From positions 55,554-119,553 of the forward strand of contig NZ_MAPV01000023.1 of the NCBI RefSeq assembly GCF_001700505.1: DNA of 64,000 nucleotides, read 5' to 3'. Of this stretch, positions 19,464 through 29,500 are shown piece after piece; within the stretch, counting starts at the first letter, position 1; each line of letters opens with the position of its first letter. The position numbers and the translations under genes are program-made. The notes beneath the pieces were generated by a model, which did not search any database, was not told the origin of the DNA, and saw only the letters and a program-made list of their open reading frames with translations. The DNA comes from Streptomyces mutomycini (GTDB taxonomy: Bacteria > Actinomycetota > Actinomycetes > Streptomycetales > Streptomycetaceae).

Positions 19464-20939
19464 TCAGACCGCTTCGGCGGTCTCCGGGAGCTGCTCGGCG
19501 AGCAGGTCGGTGAGCCGGGCGACCTCGGGAACGTCCCCGAAGTCCCTGGCAGCGGTGTCGACGGTCTTGCGGAGCCGGGTGTTGACGCGCTCCGACCTGA
19601 CCTTCCTGGCTACCTTGAGGGCCGTGGTGGCGAGGACGGTCGACTCCTCGGGCTCGCGCTTCAGGAGATGCACGGTGGCCATACCGATCAGATTGAGCGC
19701 GTAGGACCTCTGGTGCTCGTCGTCCTCGCCGAAGAGCTCGACGGCACGGGCCATGACGGGCTCGGCGAGCGAGGCGTACGTGGGGCTGCGGCCCGCGACA
19801 TAGGCGAGGTCACGGTAGGAGTGGGCGTTCTCGCCGTGCAGTTCGGCGTCGGAGAAGAAGCGGATCCAGTCGGGCTCGGGCTCGTCGTCCAGGACGGCGT
19901 CGGCGAAGGTTTCCTCGGCCATCCGGACCGCTCGCTTGCACTTGCTCGGCTGGCCCATGTTGGCGTAGGCGCGGGCCTCCATCGCATACAGCATGGCCTG
20001 GGTCCGCGCGGTGGCGCAGTCGCGGCTGCCGTACTGCGCGAGGTGGACGAGTTCGAGCGCGTCGTCGGGCCTGCCGAGGTGGATCATCTGGCGGCTCATG
20101 CTGGAGAGGATGTACGAGCCCAGCGGCTTGTCGCCCGCCTCCTTCGAGGCGTGCAGGGCGAGCACGAAGTACTTCTGGGCGGTGGGCTGGAGGCCCACGT
20201 CGTAGCTCATCCAGCCCGCGAGCTCGGCCAGTTCGGCCGCGCAGCGGAACAGCCGCTCGGCGGTGGCCCTGGGCTGCGGTTCCTGCAGCAGGTCGGTGAC
20301 CTCGTGGAGCTGGCCGACGACCGCCTTGCGGCGCAGCCCGCCACCGCACTGGGCGTCCCACTGACGGAACATCGCCGTGGTGGATTCCAGCAGGTCGAGC
20401 TCGGGGCCGGAGAGCCGCGAGGGGCGGCTCTCCGCGGTCGGCAGCTCCGGTTCCGGCTCCCCCGTGCGGGCCACGGGCACCAGCCAGCGCTGCATGGGTT
20501 CGATGAGGGTGGGGCCGGCGGCGAGGGCGAGGGAACTGCCGAGGAAGCCGCGCCGGGCCAGCATGAGGTCGCTGCGGGAGAACTCGCTGAGCAGCGCGAC
20601 GGTCTGCGGTCCGGCCCAGGGCAGGTCGACTCCCGCCACCGAGGGGGACTGGTGGGCGGTGCGCAGTCCGAGGTCCTCGACGGAGACGACGGCTCCGAAG
20701 CGCTCCGAGAAGAGCTCGGAGAGGATGCGCGGGATCGGTTCGCGGGGCTGTTCGCCGTCGAGCCAGCGGCGCACCCGGGAGGTGTCGGTGCTGATGTGAT
20801 GGGCACCCAGCTGGCGTGCCCGGCGGTTCACCTGGCGGGCGAGCTCGCCCTTCGACCAGCCGCTTCGCATGAACCACGAGCCCAACTGCCCGTTGGGGCG
20901 CTTTCCGGCATTCGTGTCGCCCGCGCCGCTGTCACTCAA
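19464..20939 (-). CDS. nsdA: NsdA-like regulator of sporulation and antibiotic production
   Basis: A ~491-residue protein matching the Streptomyces NsdA family, whose disruption in S. coelicolor increases sporulation and antibiotic output. It starts with an HTH-like region (GWSKGELARQVNRRARQLG, TDTSRVRRWLDGEQPREPIP, ILSELFSERFG). A hydrophobic patch (LARRGFLGSSLALAAGP) and a long helical, TPR-like C-terminal half follow. The start is uncertain: a TTG at 20937-20939 has GGATGGGGGG at good spacing. In-frame ATG (21042-21044) and GTG (21027-21029) lie upstream but add a Ser/Arg-rich stretch without clear ribosome binding. It is adjacent to amtB, the expected synteny. Confidence 0.82.
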   Translation of the reverse strand: MSDSGAGDTNAGKRPNGQLGSWFMRSGWSKGELARQVNRRARQLGAHHISTDTSRVRRWLDGEQPREPIPRILSELFSERFGAVVSVEDLGLRTAHQSPSVAGVDLPWAGPQTVALLSEFSRSDLMLARRGFLGSSLALAAGPTLIEPMQRWLVPVARTGEPEPELPTAESRPSRLSGPELDLLESTTAMFRQWDAQCGGGLRRKAVVGQLHEVTDLLQEPQPRATAERLFRCAAELAELAGWMSYDVGLQPTAQKYFVLALHASKEAGDKPLGSYILSSMSRQMIHLGRPDDALELVHLAQYGSRDCATARTQAMLYAMEARAYANMGQPSKCKRAVRMAEETFADAVLDDEPEPDWIRFFSDAELHGENAHSYRDLAYVAGRSPTYASLAEPVMARAVELFGEDDEHQRSYALNLIGMATVHLLKREPEESTVLATTALKVARKVRSERVNTRLRKTVDTAARDFGDVPEVARLTDLLAEQLPETAEAV

Positions 20940-21364
20940 ACTGGAACGCCCCCCATCCCGCTGAAACCTGTCGCGCGAACCTCTATCAGAATGCCGCGCC
21001 CCGGCGCCGTCCGTACGGGCGTTGGCCACCTTCGAACGAATCATCGAATTGCCCGAGGCATACTCAACTGCAGATGCAATTGCAGGTTCGGGTACCCACG
21101 GTAATCCTACGATCACCGCCCCGGCGAGGGCCGTTGCGGAAACGCCACCATTCGCCACCCCTTCGGGTGAACCCGATCGGCGCGGTCCACGATTCACTTG
21201 ACAGGTCGCGATCAGCGACTGGCGGAGTGAAGCACTCAGGGGCGCATGACGCGCATCGCGCACCCCCGCTACGCCACCCATGCGCGCCGGTGGATGGGCG
21301 GCGGAGGACGACGTCGAGCACTCCGGGTCGTAACCACCACTGAGTCGGACCCGTTGGAGGGGGC

Positions 21365-22012
21365 ATGGGCTTCACGATCGGCGGCATCCGGGAGATACGG
21401 TCGGGCACACGGCGCCGCGGCCGGGCGGGCGGGGCGACCGAGGTGGCCGAGTACACAGGACTGTGGGGCTGGGCGGTGGCTCCGGGCGCACAAGCCGCGG
21501 CAGGGGTCTGCTCGTGCGGCGACCCGGCGTGCGGGGCCCCCGGCGCGCATCCGCTGGACTTCGCTCCCGAGGTGCCTCCGGGCGCCACCCTCGGCACGGC
21601 CGCGGACGCCTGGGCCGAGGTGCCGGGCGCCTCGATACTGCTTCCCGTGGGCCGGACCTTCGACGTGCTGGACGTCGCCGAGGCCGCCGGCCGGCGCGCG
21701 CTGGTGCGCATGGAGCGGATGGGGCTGCCGCTCGGGCCGGTGACGGTCACACCCACCGGCCGAACGCAGTTCTTCGTCGCCCCCGGGGCCGCGGCGGGGC
21801 TGCCGGGGCTCCTCTACCGGATGGGCTGGGACGACGCGGACCTCGATCTGCGGGCGCTGGGCCCCGGTGCCTACGTCACCGCTCCCCCGTCGGACCTCGG
21901 GGGCCTCGGCCCGGTCCGCTGGCTGCGTCCGCCGGTGCCGGACACGGCCGCCGCTCCCCCGCAGGCCCGGCTGCTGCTGGGCACCCTCGCCTACATATGC
22001 CACCGCTGGTGA
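21365..22012 (+). CDS. Bifunctional DNA primase/polymerase (prim-pol) domain protein
   Basis: A 215-residue protein resembling the N-terminal prim-pol domain of actinobacterial primase/polymerases. It opens VAEYTGLWGWAVAPGAQAA, then CSCGDPACGAPGAHP, a Cys/His-rich loop typical of this group. The segments ASILLPVGRTFDVLDVAE and TQFFVAPGA follow. The usual acidic catalytic pair is not obvious beyond FDVLDV, and there is no helicase domain, so whether it polymerises is uncertain. ATG at 21365 with GGAGGGGG immediately upstream. It ends at a hairpin shared with the convergent ftsY. Confidence 0.75.
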   Translation: MGFTIGGIREIRSGTRRRGRAGGATEVAEYTGLWGWAVAPGAQAAAGVCSCGDPACGAPGAHPLDFAPEVPPGATLGTAADAWAEVPGASILLPVGRTFDVLDVAEAAGRRALVRMERMGLPLGPVTVTPTGRTQFFVAPGAAAGLPGLLYRMGWDDADLDLRALGPGAYVTAPPSDLGGLGPVRWLRPPVPDTAAAPPQARLLLGTLAYICHRW

Positions 22013-22018
22013 ACGCCG

Positions 22019-22053
22019 GAGGGCGGTGAACCCCTCTCGGGTCCACCGCCCTC
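22019..22053. terminator. Terminator hairpin between prim-pol gene and ftsY
   Basis: A 10-bp outer stem (GAGGGCGGTG with its complement) enclosing a 4-bp inner stem (ACCC/GGGT) between convergent genes; no T run. Confidence 0.7.
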
Positions 22054-22077
22054 AGCCCGTACGCGGCGATACTCCGG

Positions 22078-23280
22078 TCAGTCGCCGATCAGCGCGTCGA
22101 CGAAGGCGCCCGGCTCGAACGGAGCCAGGTCGTCCGGGCCCTCACCGAGGCCGATGAGCTTCACGGGGACGCCCAGCTCGCGCTGGACGGCGATGACGAT
22201 GCCGCCCTTCGCGGTGCCGTCCAGCTTGGTGAGGACGATGCCGGTGATGTCGACCACCTCGGCGAAGACCCGCGCCTGGACCAGACCGTTCTGCCCGGTC
22301 GTGGCGTCGAGGACGAGCAGGATCTCGTCGAGCGGCCCGTGCTTCTCCACGACCCGCTTGACCTTGCCGAGCTCGTCCATCAGGCCGGTCTTGGTGTGCA
22401 GCCGGCCCGCGGTGTCGATGAGCACCACGTCGGCACCCTCGGCGATGCCTTCCTTCACCGCGTCGAAGGCGATCGACGCGGGGTCGCCGGCCTCGGGACC
22501 GCGAACCGTACGGGCGCCGACCCGCTCGCCCCAGGTCTGGAGCTGGTCGGCGGCGGCGGCGCGGAAGGTGTCCGCGGCGCCGAGCACGACGCTGCGGCCG
22601 TCGGCGACCAGCACCCGGGCGAGCTTGCCCGTCGTGGTCGTCTTGCCGGTGCCGTTGACCCCGACGACCATCACGACGCCGGGGGTCCCTTCGCCGCCCT
22701 CGGTCTTCACCTCACGGTCGAGTTCGGGGCCGAGCAGAGTGACGAGTTCCTCGCGCAGCAGGGTGCGGAGCTCGTCGGGCGTACGGGTGCCGAGGACGCG
22801 AACCCGCTCACGGAGCCGCTCCACCAGCTCCTGGGTGGGTGCGACACCGACATCGGCGGTGAGGAGGGTGTCCTCGATCTCCTCCCAGGTGTCCTCGTCG
22901 AGGTTGTCGCGGGACAGGAGCGTGAGCAGCCCCTTGCCCAGGGAGTTCTGCGAACGCGCGAGCCTGGCGCGGAGCCTGACCAGGCGGCCGGCGGTCGGCT
23001 CCGGGACTTCGAGCCGGGGGGCCTCCGGCTCGATGACTACAGGGGTTTCCTCGACGGGAGTCCCGCCGGGGAGTCCGACCTCCTCGGTGGTGCGCCGCGC
23101 TTCGTCGCGCGGCGTCTCGGCTTCCTCGCCGACACGGGGCTCGGCGGGAGGAGTGATGGTCGGCGTGCTCGACGGCGCCGAGGGCGGCAGCTGCTTCTTC
23201 TTGCGGCTGCTGACCACGAGCCCGCTGATCAGGCCGACCGCGACCAGGGCGATGACTACAGCAAGGATGACGATTTCCAT
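22078..23280 (-). CDS. ftsY: Signal recognition particle receptor FtsY
   Basis: A 400-residue SRP receptor GTPase. It starts with a membrane span (MEIVILAVVIALVAVGLISGL, 1-21) and KKK, then an acidic Pro/Glu-rich A domain to about 95. The N domain and G domain follow, with P-loop GVNGTGKTTTTGKL, VLGAADTFRAAA, the DTAGR motif, and TKLDGTAKGG. The C-terminus is GLGEGPDDLAPFEPGAFVDAL. ATG at 23278-23280. The true N-terminal span makes this the actinobacterial anchored form. Confidence 0.96.
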   Translation of the reverse strand: MEIVILAVVIALVAVGLISGLVVSSRKKKQLPPSAPSSTPTITPPAEPRVGEEAETPRDEARRTTEEVGLPGGTPVEETPVVIEPEAPRLEVPEPTAGRLVRLRARLARSQNSLGKGLLTLLSRDNLDEDTWEEIEDTLLTADVGVAPTQELVERLRERVRVLGTRTPDELRTLLREELVTLLGPELDREVKTEGGEGTPGVVMVVGVNGTGKTTTTGKLARVLVADGRSVVLGAADTFRAAAADQLQTWGERVGARTVRGPEAGDPASIAFDAVKEGIAEGADVVLIDTAGRLHTKTGLMDELGKVKRVVEKHGPLDEILLVLDATTGQNGLVQARVFAEVVDITGIVLTKLDGTAKGGIVIAVQRELGVPVKLIGLGEGPDDLAPFEPGAFVDALIGD

Positions 23281-23377
23281 AACGTGTCCAGTATCGGCCA
23301 CGACCGCGGCCGGGCGCGGTCGCTGACGACCACGGACACCCACCGCAGGGCCGGTATGCCACGTTTGGGGGTAAAGG

Positions 23378-23383
23378 TACGCT
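23378..23383 (+). promoter_or_regulatory. -10 box TACGCT for a leaderless NCS1 permease transcript
   Basis: TACGCT lies 7 nt before the GTG start at 23391, placing the transcription start at or beside the start codon. No Shine-Dalgarno sequence is present. The -35 region is not recognisable. Confidence 0.55.
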
Positions 23384-23390
23384 GCTGCCC

Positions 23391-24782
23391 GTGGAGAACC
23401 GCGGCCTGGATCCCGTCCCCGATCACGAGCGCACCGGCCGGGTCCGCACCCTCTTCCCCACCTGGGTGACGGCCAACATGACGGTGCTGCTGCTTACCGT
23501 GGGGGCCGGACTCACCGTCTTCAACGGCCTGAATCTCTGGCAGGTGCTCGTCGTGGCGGTCACGGCGTCCGTGCTCGCGTACGGGCTTGTCGGCCTGGTC
23601 TCCATCGCCGGCAAGCGCGGCGGGGCGCCTGGCATGGCACTGTCCAGGGCCGTTTTCGGGCAGCGCGGCAATCTCTTCCCCGGAGCCCTGCTGTGGGTGG
23701 TCCGCTGGGGCTGGGAGACCGTGAACGCGGTCACCGGCTCCTACGCCGTGCTGGCCGTACTCGATCTTCTGTTCGGCGTCCGGAGCACGCACTCACTGAT
23801 CCTGGTGATCCTGACGGCCTTCGTCGCCGCGAGCTTCCTCGTGTCGGGGCTCGGGATCCGGGCACTGCGGATCTGCTCCCGGGTCTCCGTCTGGCTCTTC
23901 GGGGCCACGAGCCTCCTCGTCCTGGTCCATCTGATCGTCTCGACCCCGTGGCGGACCGTCCTGGACCGGCCTCCGGGGCCGACGGCGATGATGATCGCCG
24001 GGATCGGGACACTGGCCGCCGGAGGTATCAGCTGGGTTCCCTCGGCGCCGGACTTCGCCCGCTATCTGCCGCGCTCCGCGTCCGGCCGGGCGATGGTCGG
24101 CGCGGCCGTGGGCGGGGCCCTGGTCACGATCCTGCCGATGGTGATGATGGGCGCGGTCATGGCGGTGAGCTCACCACACCTGGCCGTCACGAAGGACCCC
24201 GTGGCGTTCATCGGCGAACTGCTGCCGGGATGGATCTCCGTGCCGTACCTCCTGACCGCCGTCGTCGGCATGGCACTGATCAACGCGATGTCGATGTACT
24301 CCGCCGGCTTCACCGCTCAGACGCTCGGATTCGCGGTCCCCCGCGCCTGGGCCGTGGGCGTGAACGCGACGATCAGCCTGCTGCTCGGCGGAACGCTGAT
24401 GATGGTGGCGACGAGCTTCATCGACACGTTCCTCTCGTTCCTCACACTGCTCGGCGTGACGTTCTCCGCCTGGATCGGGGTCTTCGGGGTGGATCTGCTG
24501 CGCGGCCGCAGGTACGACTCCGCGGCCCTGATGGACACCACTCCCACCAGCGGCTACTGGTACGCGGCCGGGTTCAGCAGGCAGGCGATGGGGGCGTGGG
24601 GCTCGGCGCTCGTGACCGGGCTGCTGTTCACCGACGTGGAGTGGTTCAGCGGCCCGCTCGCCGCCTCCTGGACCGGGCGCCACGGCCTGGGCTGGGCGGC
24701 CACGATCCTCGTCTCGGCGGGTGTGTACGCGGCACTGCCGCGGCCGGCGGACAGAACCGCCGGCGCGCCCGCCCGTTTCTGA
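23391..24782 (+). CDS. NCS1 family purine/cytosine permease
   Basis: A 463-residue transporter with about twelve hydrophobic spans, resembling cytosine/purine permeases of the NCS1 (LeuT-fold) family. Evidence includes the N-terminal RTLFPTWVTANMTVLLLTVGAG, the GLVSIAGKRGGAPGMALSR loop, VVRWGWETVNAVTG in the third span, and ISWVPSAPDFARYLP before span 6. These are typical substrate-site regions. The substrate (cytosine, purine, uracil or another nucleobase-like compound) cannot be fixed from sequence. GTG at 23391 has no ribosome-binding site but sits 7 nt after a TACGCT -10 box, so the transcript is probably leaderless. Confidence 0.88.
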   Translation: MENRGLDPVPDHERTGRVRTLFPTWVTANMTVLLLTVGAGLTVFNGLNLWQVLVVAVTASVLAYGLVGLVSIAGKRGGAPGMALSRAVFGQRGNLFPGALLWVVRWGWETVNAVTGSYAVLAVLDLLFGVRSTHSLILVILTAFVAASFLVSGLGIRALRICSRVSVWLFGATSLLVLVHLIVSTPWRTVLDRPPGPTAMMIAGIGTLAAGGISWVPSAPDFARYLPRSASGRAMVGAAVGGALVTILPMVMMGAVMAVSSPHLAVTKDPVAFIGELLPGWISVPYLLTAVVGMALINAMSMYSAGFTAQTLGFAVPRAWAVGVNATISLLLGGTLMMVATSFIDTFLSFLTLLGVTFSAWIGVFGVDLLRGRRYDSAALMDTTPTSGYWYAAGFSRQAMGAWGSALVTGLLFTDVEWFSGPLAASWTGRHGLGWAATILVSAGVYAALPRPADRTAGAPARF

Positions 24783-24847
24783 CTCCCCGCCGGCCGGACA
24801 GCCAGTGGCACGGAAGGACACCGGGCCGTGCCGGCCCTGGACAGAAC

Positions 24848-24883
24848 GCTGCCCCGGGCCGGCATGGGCCGGACCGGGGCAGC
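24848..24883. terminator. Bidirectional terminator between permease gene and glcP
   Basis: A 10-bp perfect outer stem (GCTGCCCCGG and complement) with a further GC-rich inner pairing between two convergent genes. Confidence 0.7.
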
Positions 24884-24908
24884 GGGTCGAGGAGAGGGGC
24901 AGCGGGGA

Positions 24909-26327
24909 TTAGCCCATCTCCTCCAGCGCCTTGCCCTTGGTCTCCTTCACGAACTTGAGCACGAAGGGGATCGAGAGCACGGCGAAGCAGGTGTAGATGA
25001 TGTAGGTGCCCGAGAGGTTCCAGTCGGCGAGGCTCGGGAAGCTCGCGGTGATGGCCCAGTTGGCGATCCACTGCGCGGAGGCGGCGACACCGAGGGCGGC
25101 GGCACGGATGCGGTTCGGGAACATCTCGCCGAGGAAGACCCAGACCACGACACCCCACGACAGTGCGAAGAAGAGCACGAAGACGTGGGCCGCGATCAGG
25201 GCGACGGTGCCTTGCGTGGTCGGCAGCTTGCCGTCGACCAGGTCCGCGGAGAAGGCCCATGCCTCGACCGCCAGGGCGACGGCCATACCGGTGGAGCCGA
25301 CGAGCGCGAGCGGCCTGCGTCCCACCCGGTCCACCAGGATCATGGCGATCACGGTGCCGATGATGTTGATGATCGACGTGGTGAACGAGTAGAAGAACGA
25401 GTCGGTCGGGTCGATGCCGACGGACTGCCAGAGCGTCGCCGAGTAGTAGAAGGCGACGTTGATACCGACGAGCTGCTGGAAGACCGACAGACCGATACCG
25501 ACCCAGACGATCGGCAGGAAGCCGAAGCGGCTCCCGAGCAGGTCGCTGAACTTGGACTTGTGCTCGCGGTGCATGGCCGTCTCGATCTCGTGCACGCGGG
25601 CGTCGAGATCGACGTTCTTGCCCTCGACCTCTTCGAGGATCTTCCGGGCGCGGTCCTTCTTGCCGACGGAGATCAGGAAGCGCGGCGACTCGGGGATGGC
25701 GAAGGACAGCAGGCCGTAGAGGATCGCCGGGACGACCATCACTCCGAGCATCCACTGCCAGGCCTCGAAGCCGGCGATCTCGCCCCGCTGGTCGCCGTCG
25801 GCGATCTGGAGGATGCCGTAGTTGACCAGCTGCGAGATGGCGATGCCGATGACGATGGCGGCCTGCTGGAAGGATCCGAGGCGGCCGCGGTAGGCGGGCG
25901 GCGAGACCTCGGCGATGTAGGCCGGGCCGATGACCGAGGCCATGCCGATCGCGAAGCCGCCGATGATCCGCCACATGGCGAGGTCCCAGAGGGCGAACGG
26001 CAGCGCGGATCCGACGGCACTGATGGTGAAGAGCACCGAGGCGATCTGCATGCAGCGGATACGGCCGATCCGGTCGGCGATGCGTCCCGCCGTGGCCGCG
26101 CCGATGGCACAGCCGATCAGGGCGATGGCGATGACCTGCGCCAGGGTCCCTGACCCGATGTCATAGCGGTCACGAATGGCCTCGACGGCGCCGTTGATCA
26201 CGGAACTGTCGTAGCCGAAGAGGAAGCCGCCCATCGCTGCGGCCGCCGTGATGAAGATGACATGGCCGAGATGGTCCGGGTGGGCCTCTCGGGCTCCGGA
26301 CTCGGGTCCGTGCGCTGTGCTGGTCAC
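24909..26327 (-). CDS. glcP: Sugar:proton symporter of the MFS, glucose permease GlcP-like
   Basis: A 472-residue sugar-porter MFS protein with twelve spans. Signatures: GGFLFGYDSSVINGA in span 1, GRIADRIGRIRCM in loop 2-3, PAYIAEVSPPAYRGRLGSFQQ after span 4, the PESPRFL motif, QQLVGINVAFYYSATLW in span 7, DRVGRRPLAL in loop 8-9, and PNRIRAAALG near span 10. This is the xylose/glucose (XylE-like) pattern. Position next to ftsY and smc matches S. coelicolor glcP, the main glucose permease supporting glucose kinase-dependent catabolite repression. GTG at 26325-26327 follows AGGAG. Confidence 0.92.
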   Translation of the reverse strand: MTSTAHGPESGAREAHPDHLGHVIFITAAAAMGGFLFGYDSSVINGAVEAIRDRYDIGSGTLAQVIAIALIGCAIGAATAGRIADRIGRIRCMQIASVLFTISAVGSALPFALWDLAMWRIIGGFAIGMASVIGPAYIAEVSPPAYRGRLGSFQQAAIVIGIAISQLVNYGILQIADGDQRGEIAGFEAWQWMLGVMVVPAILYGLLSFAIPESPRFLISVGKKDRARKILEEVEGKNVDLDARVHEIETAMHREHKSKFSDLLGSRFGFLPIVWVGIGLSVFQQLVGINVAFYYSATLWQSVGIDPTDSFFYSFTTSIINIIGTVIAMILVDRVGRRPLALVGSTGMAVALAVEAWAFSADLVDGKLPTTQGTVALIAAHVFVLFFALSWGVVVWVFLGEMFPNRIRAAALGVAASAQWIANWAITASFPSLADWNLSGTYIIYTCFAVLSIPFVLKFVKETKGKALEEMG

Positions 26328-26433
26328 ATGAACTCCTGGTACCTGGCCGCGACGTCAGGTGTGGGGGGTGAGCCCTCCCAGTGGCGCACAACTTCCAGCC
26401 GACCACCACTTGAAGGTAAAAACAACATTGCTG

Positions 26434-26461
26434 AGGTTATGCGTTCAAGTTTCGAAGTCAA
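26434..26461 (-). promoter_or_regulatory. Likely vegetative promoter of glcP
   Basis: On the minus strand TTGACT and TAACCT are separated by 16 bp, close to the HrdB consensus, in an unusually AT-rich stretch (26400-26540). A start site near 26427 would give a leader of about 100 nt. The region 26462-26580 towards smc shows no further clear site. Confidence 0.6.
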
Positions 26462-26580
26462 GAGCTGGGTGCATGCGAGAGGGTCCTTCACAAGTACCCA
26501 GGAGCACCCAAAAGGTGCGTTGAAGTGTTGAAGATTGAGTAAAGACGGTGTGACCACCCGTCAGCCGGTGCCCGAGGGCT

Positions 26581-29500
26581 TCAGCGGAGCCGCTGGCTGA
26601 TCACCTTGGAGACCCCGTCACCCTGCATCGAGACGCCGTACAGCGCGTCGGCGACCTCCATCGTCCGCTTCTGGTGCGTGATCACGATGAGCTGGGAGCT
26701 CTCCTGGAGCTCCACCATGATCCGGATCAGACGCTGCAGATTGGTGTCGTCCAGTGCCGCCTCGACCTCGTCCATGACATAGAACGGGCTCGGCCTGGCC
26801 TTGAAGATGGAGACCAGCAGGGCAACGGCCGTAAGGGACCGCTCACCGCCGGACAGCAGCGAGAGCCGCTTGACCTTCTTGCCCGGCGGCCTCGCCTCCA
26901 CGTCGAGACCCGTCGTCAGCATGTTGTCCGGGTCGGTGAGGACGAGACGGCCCTCCCCGCCGGGGAAGAGCCGGGAGAACACGCCCTCGAACTCCCGGGC
27001 GGTGTCGCGGAACGCCTCCGTGAACACCTGCTCGACCCGCTCGTCGACCTCCTTGATCACCTGCATCAGGTCGGCCCTGGTCTTCTTCAGGTCTTCGAGC
27101 TGCTCGGAGAGGAACTTGTGGCGTTCCTCCAGTGCCGAGAACTCTTCCAGGGCGAGGGGATTCACCTTCCCGAGTTGCTGATACGCCCGTTCGGCCGCCT
27201 TGAGCCGCTTCTCCTGCTCCGCCCTGACGAACGGCTTCGGCTGGTTCCGCGGATGTTCGGGGTCCGCCGGGAGCTCCTCCCCCTCCGCGGCGGGGGACGG
27301 CTGCACCAGCTGTTCCGGCCCGTACTCGGCGGCCAGGCCCGCCGGCTCGACACCGAACTCCTCCAGCGCCTTGGCCTCCACCTGCTCCATGCGCAGCCGC
27401 TTCTCGGCCCCGAGCACCTCGCCCCGGTGCACCGAGTCGGTGAGCCGGTCGAGCTCGCCCTTGAGGTCACGGCCACGGCCGCGCTCGGCCGCCAGGTCCC
27501 GCTCGCGCTCGGCCTTCGCCGCCTCGGCCCGGGTCCGTTCCTCCTCCGCCCGTACGACCGAGACCTCGACATGGGTGAGCAGCTGCCGGGCTCCCGAGGC
27601 CACGGCGGTGGCCACGGCGGCCTCGTGGCGCAGCCGGGCACGGCGCTGCTCGGCCCGGGTGCGCGCCTCGCGCTCCGCTCGGGCCCCGCGGTCCAGGGCG
27701 TCGGCCCGTCCGGCGAGCGCCTTGACCCGTTCCTCATGGGTACGGGCCTGGAGGCGGGCCTCCATCTCGGTCTGGCGTGCGTTGGCGCCGTCGGCGGCGA
27801 GCCGGTCCCGTACGGAGCTGTCGGGCTCCTCCTCCACGGGATTCTCCTGCGCGACCAGCAGCCGTTCCGCCAGCTCCTCGGCCTCCTCGGTGGCCCGCTG
27901 CAGCGCCTCCTGCGCCCGGGACGCGGAAGCGGTCATCCGCTCGGCCTCCCCGGCCGCGCCACGGGCCTGCCCGGCCAGCCGCCCGAGCTGCTGCGCCACC
28001 CCGGACTTCTCCCGCTCGGCGGCCCGGCGCCGCTCCCCCAGTTCCTCCACCCGGGCGGCGGCATCGCCGCGCCGGCCGGCGGCCGCGCGCTGGGCCGAGG
28101 CGAGTTCCTCGCAGCGCACGGCGAGCTCGGCCAGCTCGGCGGCCGCCTCGTCGACGGATGCCTGGACCTCCAGCAGGCTCGGCGCCCCGGCGGATCCGCC
28201 GTGTGCGAAGTGCGCTCCCAGCACATCGCCCTCGGCGGTGACGGCGGTCAGCCCGGGGTGGGCGGCGACCAGTTCCTCGGCGTCCTCCAGCGTGCCGACG
28301 ACGACCATGCCGCGCACCCGCCTCCGCACGGCATCGGTCAGCCCGGCGGGCCCGTGCAGCAGTCCGGCGACGGCGGTCACGGCGCGGTCCCCGGTGGCGG
28401 CGTCCACGGGGAGCAGGCCCGCGGCCGTACCGTGTTCCGCTCCGGAGGTCACGGGACGGTGCTCGGCCGCGGGGACACCGGCTCCGTGCTCCACGGCTGC
28501 GTCGCCCGGGGCGGCGGAGGCGGCGGCCGCGGGACCGTGGTCCGCACCGGACGCCTGCCCGGGTACCTGGGCCGCCGGGGAGCCGGCGGGCCCGGCCGGA
28601 TGCTCCGTACCCTGCGCGGGGACCTGCCCGGCACCCGCGCCGCCCGGTACCAGCGCCGCGCGCCCCGCGTCCTGCTTGCGCAGCAGACGGATCGCGGCCG
28701 CCGCCGCGGCCGGGTCCGTCACCGCGACGGCGTCGGCTGCCACGCCGAGCGCGGCGGCCACCGCGACCTCGTAGCCCGGGGCCACCGTGACCAGCTCCGC
28801 GACCGGCCCGAGCAGCCCGGAGAGCCGGTCGCCCGCGCCGAGCAGCACGCCGGTTCCGTCCTTGCGCCGCAGCCCCAGCGACAGCGCCTCGTGCCGGGCG
28901 GAGACCGCCGCCCGGCTGCGTTCGGCCGCGGTGACCGCCTCGCGCGCCGCGCTCAGGGCCGCCTCCGCCCCGGCGAGCTCCCTCCTGGCTGCCTCGTGCT
29001 GCTCCGCGAGCTCCGCGTCGCCCGCGTCCAGTCCGTCGACCTCGGCCTTGAGCTGCTCGTACTCCTCCTGCGCCGCGACCGCCCGCTCCTGCGCCTCGTC
29101 CCGTGACGCGGCCAGCCGGTCGATCTCGGCCTGTGCCGAACCGGCGCGGCTGCGGGCCGCGTTGACCTGTCCGCTGAGCCGGGCGAGCCCTTCGCGCCGG
29201 TCGGCGATGGCCCGGGCAGCGTCCCTGAGCCTGCGCTCCTCGGAGGCCAGCTCCCGCTCCAGTTCGGCCCGGTGCGCGGTGGTGTCCTCCAGGGCGTGCT
29301 CCGCCGCCTCGAGTGCCGCCTCCAGCTCCGCCTCCTGCTCGCGGATCCGGGCGGCCTCACGCTCCATGTCCTCCGGGTCGCGTCCGCGCCGCTCCTCCTC
29401 CGGCGCGGCGGTGGCGCTCTTCACCCGGGCGTCGGCGAGCGAGATCGTGCCCCGCACGCGTTCGGCCAGCTGCGAGAGTTCGTACCAGGTCTGCTGGGCC

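Noticed and set aside
26674..29106. An 810-codon plus-strand frame antisense to smc
   Set aside because: Leu/Gly/Arg-rich shadow sequence with no motifs; smc on the other strand has full family signatures.
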